Below are positions 35,700-47,382 of a stretch of DNA of 64,000 nucleotides, piece by piece. The DNA comes from Gnetum montanum (Eukaryota; Streptophyta; Gnetopsida; Gnetales; Gnetaceae). A model generated the notes under the pieces. It had not been told where the DNA came from, did no database searches, and saw only the letters and a program-made list of their open reading frames with translations. Each line of letters starts with the position of its first letter. The stretch's first letter is position 1. The DNA lies in the NCBI GenBank assembly GCA_015680685.1, contig MNCI01033649.1, positions 17,352-81,351 of the forward strand, written 5' to 3'. The position numbers and the translations under genes are program-made.

Positions 35700-36900
35700 A
35701 AATTTCTTGACATAAGAAAGGTTTTGAATAATTTAACTACAAGTAAAAAGAGAGCTTTCTTCAAAAAGGAAAATAAATTTGTAGTTAAAGATGAAATATT
35801 ATATAGAAAGGACTTCAAAGGGATTCTATTGAAATGTGTTCATAATAACCATATTAGTTCCATTTTAGAACATTTCCATGATCATTCCAACTTATTTTAT
35901 GAGGCTCCTAAGTTTACTATGAAACATATACTCCACTATGATTTTTATTGGCCTAGTATGCACTAGGATATTAGTTCAATGATTCAAAGGTGTCACAAAT
36001 GCCAAGTTCATGAATCAAAAATCAAAAAGGCTAAAGCTACTGTAAAACTAGTAATTGCAAATAGACCATTTCAGCAATGGGGCTTATATTTTATTGGTAC
36101 AATTACTCCTTCGAGAGCCAAACATAAGCTTAGTCTCATAGCTATTGAATATTTTACTAAATGATCTAAAGTAAAGGCTATAAGAAAAATTTTAGCATCA
36201 GATGTGATTAAGTTCTTGGAAGATTAGATTTTTAGTCATTTTGGTCTACCTAAAGTGCTGGTATCTAATAATGGACCTACTTGGGCATCAGAGAAATCTA
36301 TTTTCCTATTTTCTTCTTCAAATTATTATCCTCAAGGGAATGGCTTAGCTAAATCTATAAATAAAAAGCTTATTTCCTACATTAAAAATTTGATAGATGG
36401 GAATCCATGAAACTGAATCAATTACTTGCAATCTGCATTATGGATTGATCATATTAGATTTAGGAAGGCTATTGGGATGTTAGCTTATAACTTGGTCTAT
36501 GGTTTGCCCACTAGAATCACAAATAATATTATAAGTTTAGCCTCAAATTTTGTGTAAAAAATATAGTAACAAAACTAATAAAGATAAAAGTTTCATGACC
36601 TTGCTCATCAAAAGAGAAGCCAAAATGGATAGAGCTAAGGATAGTTTATTAAAGAATGCTTCTCAATTTAAAAGATGGTTTGATAGAAAGGCTTTGAAAA
36701 GAAATTTTAAAGTTAGTGATTTGGTATTATTAAGGAATATGAAGAAGCCAAATAAGTTTTTAGAAATATGAACTAGTCCATTTTAGATCAAGAAACAATT
36801 ATTGGAGGACACTTACAAATTATCAACATTAAGTGGGATAGAGTTTCATATTTTGTATAACATTATGCATATAAAACATTATTATGGACAACTTCCCATA
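35700..36900 (+). pseudogene. T integrase remnant
   Basis: The zinc-binding region reads HNNHISSILEHFHDHSN and RCHKCQVHESK. The core reads QQWGLYFIGTI, LSLIAIEYFTK, FGLPKVLVSNNGPTWAS, NYYPQGNGLAKSINKKL and AIGMLAYNLVYGLPTRI. The C-terminal part at 36,550-36,770 reads WFDRKALKRNFKVSDLVLLR and ends near GQLPIAYI. All three catalytic acids are changed: the first Asp to Tyr, the second to Asn (SNNG for SDNG) and the Glu to Lys (LAKSINK). The GLxFIG and KCQxH layout is of the Tat type. It cannot integrate DNA as it stands. Confidence 0.85.
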
Positions 36901-37380
36901 GCTTATATATATAGATATATATAATATTGTAATAGGTATATATGTATGTAACTATAATAATATTAAGTATACATAGTAATAAGTAATAAACTTTTATATA
37001 CAAGATTTAATGTATATATACTTAGTTATAATATATACATATTTCTATAATATCTAACCATAGTATATATATGTATATCCTATACAAATGTTTAGGCAAG
37101 TATATATGATATAATAAAAACATGTATACATTAGAGTATTATTTTAAAATTATTTAATTCAAAGTGTTAGTTTAAATATTAAATTTATATTATCTCAAAC
37201 TAATCATTACTTATGATGTGTGTAAGTGGAAGTGATGGTTTAGATAACTACATAGTGATGAATTAATTTTAACAACCAAATAGGGGAATTTGAGTTAGCC
37301 AATTATATCATGATGAAAATTAAATAAGTTTTAGCTAAGTGGCAAAGTTGATTAGTAGAATTGGTTGGAATTTCAAGCTT
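36901..37380. other. T: TA-rich spacer after integrase
   Basis: Dense TATATA words (36,905-37,110) and AT-rich sequence without domains. Confidence 0.6.
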
Positions 37381-37387
37381 ACCTTAC

Positions 37388-37943
37388 ACTATATAAGGAG
37401 ATGTGAATTGCTTGGAAATACATCATTTCTGAATTCAACACTTGAGTGAGAAAGGAAAGTGAAGTGTTTTAACTATGAGGTAGAAAGATGGTTCTTAGAG
37501 AGATGGTAGCAACAAGGCCTTTTTTTCCACATGTTATAGGATGCTACCTAGAGCATGTCTTAAGAGCCTATAATTAGGCAATTACTCATGGAGCATCTAG
37601 TAAAAGCCCTTTCGTACTTTAGCTTTTAAATGAGTTTACATTTTTCATTGGTGGACTCTCTATATGTTCCAAGGTTTGGGGTAGCTTTCATAAATGCAGC
37701 ACTGAAACTTAATATCAATGAGTGTCCAACAAAGATGATTCTTGGGAAGAGACTTTCATGTCTCATGACACAAAAGCAACTAGTTGGGAAGAATCTCAAA
37801 AATTAGCAGCCAAAAACTTGGATGAGAAAGAGACAAAGACAGTTGTTGAAGATAAAGTTGAACACCAAGTTGAAGCTTCAATAACGCAAGAAGAAGAAAG
37901 AAGAGCATTCATCACTACTAAAATTTCATATGAGAGAATTTAA
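37388..37943 (+). CDS. T: extra 73-residue ORF behind a TATA-like box
   Basis: I do not recognise the product. ACTATATAAGGAG at 37,388-37,400 is a good TATA-like site on the plus strand. 330 bases later an ORF (37,722-37,943) begins MSNKDDSWEETFMSHDTKA and is rich in Glu, Asp and Lys with a likely coiled coil (LDEKETKTVVEDKVEHQVEA). It sits between integrase and the polypurine tract, where Athila and some Tat elements hold an extra ORF. Expression is inferred only from the TATA-like site; the ORF could be chance. Confidence 0.3.
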
Positions 37944-38183
37944 AATATGAGAATCTCTAAAAGAGTTACTTTAACTATTCTCTTCCCACCTACGCATTAG
38001 TCTATATAAAGCTTTGTTTATACAATTTCTTAGTTTTATTAGAAGTGAGGTTTTTATTTCATAAAACCATGAGTTTGGTGGAAGTTTTCCTCAAAAATGA
38101 TTTCTAGTTTTTCATGTAAATGATTAATAAAATTGTTGTTTCTCAGCTGATATTTATAACTTTTTTTACAAAATTAAGCATTT

Positions 38184-38198
38184 TAAGGAAGGTAGAAA
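38184..38198 (+). other. T polypurine tract
   Basis: AAGGAAGGTAGAAA immediately precedes TGTTGGCACATT of the 3' LTR. It is the expected plus-strand primer position. Confidence 0.7.
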
Positions 38199-38907
38199 TG
38201 TTGGCACATTTAGGCCATTTAATGAAGCAAAGTAGAGTAGTGGTGAATTGACAAGTAATTGTATCCAATGAATCAAGTATGAACTATTGAGAAGTTGCTA
38301 GTGTAGAGTGTATTCTTGCATGTGCAGCAATGCATTGCTCCTCTATGATTTCATGCAAGTAAACATCTAGAATTTGTAGGGCTGATGAAAATTGAACAAA
38401 TCAAAATACATAATCCAAACACTCCCTAGATTAGATGTTCTAAAAACTTATTTCAGAGAACAAAAAGCAAAACCCTGTGATAGTTAAAAGCATTAAAATT
38501 TTTGAGAATTTGAAAGAAGCAACTTTGAAGAATATTAAAGATTTCTTATAAAGCATAGCTTGCTAAAGACATCAATTTTAATCTTGTGAGTTCATTTCTT
38601 TCCATTTTTTTAATTACTTAGCTAATCATGCTTGGTATTTAATTTTGGGATTTTTCTAGGTTGTCTTTATAGCTCTATTTTTTTAGCAATATTAGACTTC
38701 TATTAAGGTTTACCATAAAAGAGCTTATGTTGTTGAAAGGCCTCTAGAGTAATTTAATAGTAATTTCATAATGAAATTGCTTGTTTTGAGCATAGAGAAT
38801 TTAAGAAAATATTTGATATTTTGAGATGACTAAAATAGCTTCATTGCTTTAAAGTGTATTACCTTAGTATTTCAATCCTAAAATTATCAAATTTTTCTAA
38901 AAGCTTC
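38199..38907 (+). repeat. T 3' LTR, part 1
   Basis: Starts TGTTGGCACATTTAGGCC, collinear with the 5' LTR from its first base. The sequence breaks after AAGCTTC where D2 begins and resumes at 47,383. Confidence 0.9.
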
Positions 38908-40240
38908 TAAAACACCACAAAATTTTAGGTCCCGATGTCTCCACTACAAATTTGGCTAAGTGTTAAAACAATGGAACTTTGCCCAAATTTTTCTAAATGT
39001 TGAGTGTAGTCAGCTCAAACTACAGATTTGAAAAATTTTTCCTAGGGTCAGAATGATAACACTTTCTACAAATTTTTCTAAGTGTTAGGACTATGCTCTC
39101 CACTGTAGTAGAGCATAGTCAGCTTCAACGACCAGCTTTCTACAATTTTGGCTAAGTGTCCGAATGAGGTCACAAGCTGCAAAATTTTTCTAAGTGTTGA
39201 AACTACACTCCCATTGCCCCCAAATACAATCTAGAGCATAGTCAGCATGAAACATCAATTTTGGAAAATTATTCTAACTATTGGAACTATGCTTAACAAC
39301 CATAGCAAGGGGTGAGCACAGCAACCAGATTTAGAAAAATTTTCAAACTTTTTCTAGCTATCTCCAGACTTAGATACTTTTCTGCATTTTTCTAGCTACC
39401 AAATGGATGCCTAGCTTGACTCCATGTCCCAACTATCCCAGAGTGTAGTCCCACCTACTGCACTACCACATGGAACTCAATCTACATTTTGGACTAACCT
39501 TAGCCCTATAAATGCCTCTAGATCCCCAACATTTTAAGGGTTAACAATTGGCACTTCCATTTGACATTTTGGCATCTTGGCACTTAGCTCCATAGGCAAA
39601 CAAGACCTAGAGCACACCACACTAGTAAAGAGGCAAAGTTGCACGCCACAGCCCACTATAACACTATGCACCCTTACAGAACATTACATGGGACACTGTG
39701 GTGGCCAACCCGGTAGGCATGGTACATCATAGTGAGTGCTAGACTTTATGACTTGACATCACTAAGATTGTGACTATGCTCCCACTACACCTATTGTACA
39801 CCACATACCTTCTAAATCCCTTTTGGTGTTAACTAAGCTCAACCCCATTTGGCGTGGTTTTCTATTTCTCTCTCTTCTTCGTTTGCATTTTCTTCACTTT
39901 TTTTTTTACATTTTATCTACATTTGGCCTAAAAATACACTTAATCAGTAGTCCATGCATGCTAACACTCTCATTTTCTACCAAAAAAATGACTATGCTTG
40001 GCACTATTCACACCGTTAACACCGACTATGCTTGGAACTATTCATATGGTTGATGCTGCTCAACACTTAGCTTCATCTTGGCATTATCATCATTTGCATT
40101 CCATAAGTTCCTTTTTGATCAACAATACCACTTAGTACACCTTACCTCTACCTCTAGCAAGGCCCTCGCATGGATGCAAGGTTAGGCTACGTGCCTGCAA
40201 AACCCTTGGTGTTCCAGTTGTTGATGTTTCGATCATTACA
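38908..40240 (+). repeat. D2 5' LTR (1,333 bases) with internal repeats
   Basis: It starts TAAAACACCACAAAATTTT (TG decayed to TA) and ends GATCATTACA, collinear with 46,044-47,382. From 38,945 to about 39,400 it holds imperfect repeats of the word AAATTTTTCTAAGTGTT or AATTTGGCTAAGTG every 40-70 bases. A CCCTATAAATGCC TATA box lies near 39,504. A 133-residue frame on either strand of the 3' copy is incidental to the LTR. Confidence 0.88.
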
Positions 40241-40243
40241 ATT

Positions 40244-40262
40244 CTTAGCACTAGAAGGAGGG
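40244..40262 (+). other. D2 primer-binding site candidate
   Basis: CTTAGCACTAGAAGGAGGG follows the LTR after three bases. It resembles the site of element T at 31,749. The tRNA is not assigned. Confidence 0.65.
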
Positions 40263-41362
40263 TCATGTCATTTCCTTCTTTGCATGTCATTATGGTTGTC
40301 TTCACATGCTCTCTACACCCTTGTTTGATCCCATTTTTGGTCTCCCTAAGACCCCATGTAACAACCCAAATTGCACCATTCTCCACATTTTTCTAAGTCT
40401 TCACTCTCTATGTGTAGAGAGTGTAGTAAGTGAAGAGCATAGTTGGTGTGGGTCATAGTATCCATACTTAGCATTTTTTTTGTAGTTTTACATGTAGCCA
40501 TTCTTTTAGCATATTTGTACTTAGTCATTTTTTCTGCATTTTTATACTTAGCCATTTTCTGCTATCGGTAGACTTAACCATTTTTCTACATTTTCATACT
40601 TAGCCAAATTTTCATAGTTTCATACTTAGTCAATTTTTTGTAGTTTTATACTTAGTCAGTTTTTTGAAATTTCCAAACTTAGCTATTTTTTTTATTAGTA
40701 GACTTAGGCATTTTTCTACGGTTTTTAGAGTTAGCTGTTTTTTTTTTTTCTTTTGCAAACAACAACTCTTACAACCCAATCTGTAAACATAAATCCAGAT
40801 CAACCTTCCACATCGGTGTCTAACACATTTGATACCACAATCCATCCAAAGTGTCCCATGCTAAGTCATGAACAATAAAATTTTTTTTGTACCAAAATCT
40901 AAGTAGGACTACCCATGAATTGCCTCAACTTAGAGACAAAATAGGACTATGAATGAGTACACTAAAACAAAAAATAGTACAATCCCTCCTCATTCAACAT
41001 AATCCCACTCACGGAGTCCTATCACTAGTTGCTATTCCAACTCATCCATGCAAACAAGCATGATGCAGGGACAACCTACAAGGAAGCCTCATACGAGGAA
41101 GAAGATCAATTTGAGGCCTACTCCAAATGCGAGAGCCCTCTTTACATCATCTTTTAACAACCACTTCCTAGTACAATCCCTCCTCAATTCAGTTCATCCA
41201 TCCTCTCCGAGATGGTGACCATGCTAGTTCATCCTTCCTTACAAGCAACTATTGCACTTGCCCAACCCTTTGCTCACATAGGGCCATCTCGATGCCCTAA
41301 ATGATTCAGGCATCCTATGTCCTACTTATGTCATTTATGCCCTTGACATCAATCCAACCCAC
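40263..41362 (+). other. D2 leader with tandem repeats
   Basis: From about 40,455 to 40,742 a word close to TACTTAGCCATTTTTCTGCA recurs roughly every 30-40 bases, about eight or nine times with drift (near 40,490, 40,520, 40,545, 40,570, 40,598, 40,624, 40,650, 40,677, 40,700). The word is close to the reverse complement of the LTR repeat word. From 40,860 to 41,360 no domain is seen. Confidence 0.7.
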
Positions 41363-43425
41363 ATGTCTGTGACCTACCTTGGTCACCACGTCCATCGCTC
41401 AACCAATGCATCAACTACATCCATCTACTATGACATTAAATTGGCAACAACCGTTTGCTATGACGTTAAACTAGCAACAACCATCCTCTACAACGTTAAA
41501 CTTGAAAAATTTTCAATTACCAATCCAACCCTTTGCCATGCAATGAACATAATCCTAGCCAATGCAATTGGCTCGCACATCCCTAAGCTTGGATCAAGCA
41601 TTCTAGTTGATCCAAAGTTTGACAGAGGAGATCAACCAGCTTAAGGTCACCTCCTTTGAAACCATCAAGGTGGTGGACTTCTACCAGGATGATCCCATAA
41701 TTCCTTCAATCCCACCACTAACTCTTCCAACTAGGGTCTTGTTGCCTCAACTCATTAAGTACAATGGTGAGGGGGACCCCAATGCATAGTTTGTCACATT
41801 TAGGTCTAAGTGCCTACTTTTGTAAGCATGGTCGCATGCCATCATGTGCATCTTCCCAATGTCTCTCACTAGCAAGGCCTTAGACTAGTACCATTCATTA
41901 CCTAGGGCCTTAATCTCTTCTAAGGAGGATCTCCTTAGCTAGTTTGTAACACGCTTTAGGTACAACCTAAAACTTGAAGCAACTCTTGATCAACTCATGC
42001 AAGTTAGGTAGGGGTCTTTAGAGCCTGTGGCCAAATTCATCCAATGATGGAGTGCCACCTTGCAATAAATCTGTGATCCACTGGCAGAGACTCATCTATT
42101 GGCCATTTTTAAGGGTGTAGTCAATAACTTTATCAAGTCAAAACTATACTACCTAGCCCCAAATTCTCTCAACCAATCCTTTACCTAAATGAAGGACATA
42201 GAGGAGGTAGCGCAAGAAAGCAACGATCCAACCTACATGGCCTATAAAAACCAACACACATACAAGCAAAACATAATAGTGGAAATAATAGCCAAACCTA
42301 CAAAAGCAACCAACTAAGGCCCAAAGGCTAAGCAGCCAAAGGCCTTGACACATAAAGCTATCAACTCTAGCACCAACTTGTCCACATCAGTAGGAGCCAC
42401 AGTGCGAGCCACTATAAGGCCCCACTTTGAGTGTAAAAATTGTTCAAAGTACACCCCATTTCCACTGAAACCCTCAAAGTTGTTAGATCAACTCTTGAAG
42501 GATAAGAAAATCTAACACAAATGAGTATCAAAAACTGCCCGCTAATGGCATGATAGGCACTACGAACTACTAAGGAATCCCACCTCAGTAATACCAAATG
42601 AGCCCCCAGTCTCAAAGCACTTTTGACTAAACCAATTTTGTCACTACCACCAGATGTTTAGTCACAGCATGAACAACTATTAGGCTTTGCAAGATGACTT
42701 GCAAAGTATGATAAAAATGGGCAAACTGATGCTTGATGCAATAAGCTAATCCAAGCAAATGACGCCCCCTACATAATAAATTCCATTAACATAGGAGGAA
42801 AGTCTAAACCTACATAGAAACCTTTTGTGATCCAAGTGCCTCCTATTAAGGCAAGGATTCCCTCGACCTCCACAAGTAAGAGGCCTTACTTATGATCAAA
42901 GTGTCACCTCGGGTATTCACAACACCCTTTATGATCAAGGTTCCACACCAACTATCTACTAAGACATTAAACTAGCATGACACTACATCAATAACTGCTA
43001 AGCAACCTTTTGTCATCAAGGTGTCACAACAAGTTGGCCCTACAACTACTTCCAAACCACCATTTTATATAAGGATGCCACAGCGTGATGGCCCCTCACC
43101 TACTGAAAAGCCAATAGTGGGCAATGTGTTGGTCTCTTCTCCTTCAAGCATCAACCCCACTAGCAACCTAGGTAGGCCTACCAAATGACAATGCAAGAGG
43201 CTGATCAAGCATCTTGCAAATCCCATGGCCGAAGCAAAGATCATAACCAACAAGCTGCAATTGAACATTAGGGACCCTATCCCTAAGCAGGCCAAACAAC
43301 CCATGTGTAAGTCCCCTCCACAAGAGATCCATCTCTTAAGCTACATGAAGGAGGTCAAGGCTAACACAATGATTGATGACAAGGACTTCATAGTTGCACT
43401 AACCAAGTTAAAATAATGCTCAATA
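41363..43425 (+). pseudogene. D2 gag
   Basis: Near 41,420-41,510 the frame carries a protein repeat (YYDIKLATTV, CYDVKLATTI, LYNVKLEK). After a frame change, 41,607-41,790 reads SLTEEINQLKVTSFETIKVV and IPPLTLPTRVLLPQLIKYNG. The capsid follows at 41,790-42,230: EGDPNA, FVTFRSKCLLL, MSLTSKALD, YHSLPRALISSKEDLL, FRYNLKLEATLDQLMQVR and LLAIFKGVVNNFIKSK. It matches D1 gag and is a Ty3/gypsy capsid. A proline- and lysine-rich part with KIITNKLQLNIRDPIP-like segments continues to 43,420. About ten stops, mostly TAG, and frame changes break it. I see no classical CCHC knuckle. Confidence 0.75.
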
Positions 43426-43429
43426 AAAA

Positions 43430-44150
43430 AACATAATGCTAAGCTTGTATGACTTGGTCATGACCTCATTTGCTCACTGCCAAGTGCTAGCTAGGATGTT
43501 GGCCTCCATTCCTATCATGGAGGACATCCTTATAGATAAGGTATCCATTCATGTAGTGATGTTTCCTCCTATGTTACAATAATTAGGTCCAACATCCTTG
43601 TCCTTTCCCAACAAAGTAGTCAAGGTCAACTTCAAATGAGGAAAAGTCACAATAGCTCCATTATCAATTAGCATACGCATTGAGTAATGCACTATCCATA
43701 GGATGCATGTTGTTGATGGTGCAACAACAAATATAGTTTTGTACTCCATCATTGACAAGCTAGGCCTAATAGATGAGATCAGGCCTACTAAAATCATGTG
43801 TCTAAAATCCTTCAATGGATCATGTGTCAATGTCAATAGTACAATTAACATTACCTTCATGATAGGAGAGTAGTTCCCCACCTCTAGAAAATTCACAGTC
43901 ATAGAGGAGATGCCAGGCTTCAACATGATCCTAGATAGGCCTTGGCTAGCTTAACTACAAGCCATATTCTCTCCTATCCACCAAGAAGTCCACCTTCCAT
44001 ATGAAGGTGATCAAGTTATCATCTATGGTGATAACGTCTCCCCTCTGGCTATCCACCACATAGACATGGGCCAAGTGTCAGAGGTAAAGTTTCTTGGTGG
44101 TACACTTGTGGAAAGCAACACAACGCCTAAGGCTTACACACTTGAATAAG
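43430..44150 (+). pseudogene. D2 retropepsin
   Basis: The plus strand reads MTSFAHCQVLARMLASIPIM, EDILIDKVSIHVVMFPP, HRMHVVDGATTNIVLYSIID, KLGLIDEIRP, MCLKSFNGSCVNVNSTINIT and VIEEMPGFNMILDRPWLA, then HQEVHLPYEGDQVIIYGDN. VDGATTNI is the active-site loop (compare VDGGAxxNI), with the Asp kept but apparently one residue short, and ILDRPWLA is the C-terminal strand. Few stops interrupt it. After HHIDMGQVSEVKFLGG the frame fades by 44,150 and no RT follows. A 125-residue frame on the other strand (43,549-43,926) is its shadow. Confidence 0.78.
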
Positions 44151-46028
44151 TGGTTGAAACCAAGAACCTCCTAGAGGACCCTAAGCCCCTAAGCCTTGTG
44201 TGCTTCCTAATCCATACCTAGTTAGGAAGCAACTATGTGACCAAGACTTTCCCTTGGCAAAAAATGCACTTGGTGTCTTCTTACCCCTTGCCTCCATATG
44301 CCATGCATCTTTGGTTTGAACTTACATTGCATTTCTTCATGCATTTACATTTTGCCTGCATACTTAGTTTACACACTGCTTTTCTTTGTTTATGCATTTC
44401 TGCTTTGTTTATGCATCCATCCACTTAGCTTATTCATTACATTTGAAAAACATCAAAAACACATAAAAATCAAAAAAAATCATAAAGCTACAAAAACACA
44501 TGACCCAAAAAGGCCTTAAACTAGAAATGGCCTAAAATGGCCTTAAACTAGCAATGCCCGAAATGGCCTTATGGCCCAAAATTATCACTTTTCACATTGG
44601 TTTCCTTTCACTTGTGCACACTAATATTATTACATAGTTGCCACTTGATGTTGTTTTTCTAGTTGATTTTTGCAAGATCTTACAAGCACACAACATGGCT
44701 ATGCATGCAACACTGTACCTCATCGAAGCAAGGTAACCACATAGCTCATTCGCTATGATGCTAAATTGGCACAAATAGTCTACTATGACCATAAACTAGT
44801 GAACAGGTTGTCCACTATGGTACTAAACTAGCATAGCTTGTCCTTGGATCATGATGTTAAACTAGCACAACATCGATCATCTTCTATGGCATTAAACTAG
44901 CACCTAGTAGTCTACTAGGGCTATAAACTAGCACATCATGATTTGCCAAGATCCTAAATTGGGTTCACAGTATGCTAGGACCTTAAACGAGCATTTTTCT
45001 AATTTTGGAGCACTTACTGTCAATGCAACCTTTGGGGCACTTGCAACATCATCACACTAGCACTTTTACTAGCTTCCTATGCACTTACCACTAGATCAAC
45101 TTTTCATGCATCTTCGCATCTGGCATTTCACTTATTCACATTTTGTGGTTTTCTTATCTTCTCAAAGTTGTGTTTGTAAGATGAAGTGCTAAAGGTGGTC
45201 ATGCAAAGGTGCTTCTCATCGCAACAACAAATTATCACATTGGTCCGATGTGCATGATTGGGCTAGCAAAGCCAGTCTAGAGTGCACATCCCCCTCATCT
45301 TAGTTTAGACTATGCACATTCACTTCCACATTCCCATACCCTCTTGCATTTTCCACATTCCCCTACATGTAAACCCTTTGATGTATACACACTGTAAATG
45401 CACATGGCATCCACTTTTCACATCACACCGCAGAACCCATGGTAGACGTAACACAACTTGTTCCATGGGGAGCCATTGTTGGTTGGTCAAAGCCAAAGAG
45501 GATGTAATGCAACTCATCCTAAGGAGGAAACACTTGTCCAATAGACACAATGAAATTGCATCAAAACAAAACCCATCTACTTGATGGCCAACACCTTGCA
45601 ACTAGCATTTAGCAATGTGCAGAACCAAACGTTTGTTTGCTCCAATAAAAAAAGAATGGGGGAAAGCACATTGCCAAGCAAGCACATTGCAGTTTCATAA
45701 TCAACCCAACCTTGAATCCACCTTAACTCTCTAATGATCACTCTAACGAGAGATCAATGTTTCAAGGGCAAGCCACCTCATGCCATGGTCATCGTCAGTT
45801 GTGCTGACTTCACATCTTGCATCATTGTATGCATTTCATCTCTCCTATTTGAATTTCATTTCCCTTACATTGCTTACACCCTTTTCCCTTAGCATACCCT
45901 TACCCACAACACTATTGAATGTGGTGGAACGACACTCAATCAATACCAATGAGTGATGTTGGTGCCATGTCTGCTATGGTGTTTTTTGTTCTTTGTCGAT
46001 GTCTCTTAGGCCACTCCTCCAAATGTCA
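44151..46028 (+). other. D2 non-coding 3' region with minisatellite
   Basis: No polymerase domain is visible. From about 44,755 to 45,000 a degenerate unit of 35-45 bases carries the word TTAAACTAGCA preceded by CTATGAT-like sequence, at least eight copies. Two related words lie at 44,515-44,555 next to repeated AAATGGCCTTA. The region 45,000-46,028 shows no structure I can name. Confidence 0.65.
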
Positions 46029-46043
46029 ATAAAGAAGGGCCAA
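46029..46043 (+). other. D2 polypurine tract
   Basis: ATAAAGAAGGGCCAA directly precedes TGAAACACC of the 3' LTR. Confidence 0.65.
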
Positions 46044-47382
46044 TGAAACACCACAAAATTTTGGGTCCTAGCATCTCAGCTAAAAATTTGGCTAAGTGTC
46101 AAAATGATGGCACTTTGCCCAAATTTTTCTAAGTGTTGAGTGTAGTCAACTTAAACTACTGGATTTGCAAAATTTTTCTAAGTGTTAGAATGATAACACT
46201 TTTTACAAATTTTTCTAAGTGCTGGGACTACACTCTCCACTATAGTAGAGCATAGTCAACTTCAATGGCCAACTTTCTATAATTATGGCTAAGTGTCTGA
46301 ATGAGGTCATTAGTTACAAAATTTTTCTAAGTGTTGAGACTACACTCCCACTACCCCAACTACCCTCTAGAGTGTAGTCAATGTAGTCAGCATGGAACAT
46401 CAAGTTTGCAAAATTTTTCTAACTTCTTGGACTATGCTTTACGAGCATAGCAAGGGGTGAGCATATTAACTAGAGTTAGAAAAATTTTCAAACTTTTTCT
46501 GGCTGTCTCTAGACTTAGAAAATTTACTAAATTTTTCTGGTTGGCCATGCGTGCCCAGCCTAACTCCATGTCCCAACTACCCCAGAGTGTAGTCCCACCT
46601 ACTGCATCACTACATGGCACTAGATCCACATTTTGGGCTAACCCTAGCCCTATAAATACCCTTATATCCCTAACATTTTGGGGTTTGGCAATTGGCACTT
46701 TCATTTGGCATTTTGACATCTTAGCACTTAGCTCTATGGGCAAACAAGACCCAAAGCATACCACACCAATAGAGAGGCAGAGTTGCATATCATATCCTAC
46801 TACAACACCATGCACCCCTATAGAACACCACATGGTACACTACAATGGCTAACTCAATAGGCACAATACATCACAACAAGTGCTAGACTTCACAACCCAA
46901 CACCACCAAGACTATGACTACATGCCCACTGTGCCTATTATACACTGCATACCTTCTAAATTCCTTTTGGTGTTAACTAAGCTCAATGCCATTTGGGATG
47001 GTGTTCTATTTCTCTCCCTTCTTCCTTTGCATTTTGTTCACATTTTTTCACATTTTATCTGCATTTTTCCTACAACTATGCTTGAGCGACAATCCATGTA
47101 TGTCAACACTTCCATTTTCTACCAAAAATGTTACTATGCTTGGTACTATTTACATCATTAACATCAACTATGCTCGGCACTATTCATATGGTTGATGCTA
47201 CTTAACACTTAGCTTCATTTTCACATTAGCATCATTTGCATTCCATAACTTTTTTTTTGGTTGAAAAGACCATTGAGGGCACCTCACCTCCACCTCCAAC
47301 AAGGCCCTCATCTGGATGCAGGGTTAGGTTGTATGCCCATGAACCCCTTAGTGTTCCAGCCACTGAAAGTTTTGATCATTGT
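46044..47382 (+). repeat. D2 3' LTR (1,339 bases)
   Basis: Starts TGAAACACCACAAAATTTT and ends GATCATTGTA, collinear with the 5' LTR over its full length, including the AAATTTTTCTAAGTG repeats and the CCCTATAAATACCC TATA box near 46,651. Confidence 0.88.

Noticed and set aside
36901-37110. TA-rich tract as a replication origin or matrix attachment site
   Set aside because: AT-richness alone is not evidence in this AT-rich window.
40455-40742. CRISPR-like array
   Set aside because: Units drift in length and sequence, spacers are not unique, and the context is the leader of a plant retrotransposon.
43549-43926. Minus-strand 125-codon frame
   Set aside because: It is the antisense shadow of the D2 protease, whose plus-strand blocks match D1.
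46432-46852. Overlapping frames of 131 and 133 codons on both strands
   Set aside because: They lie inside the D2 3' LTR, show no domain, and the 5' LTR copy does not keep them.
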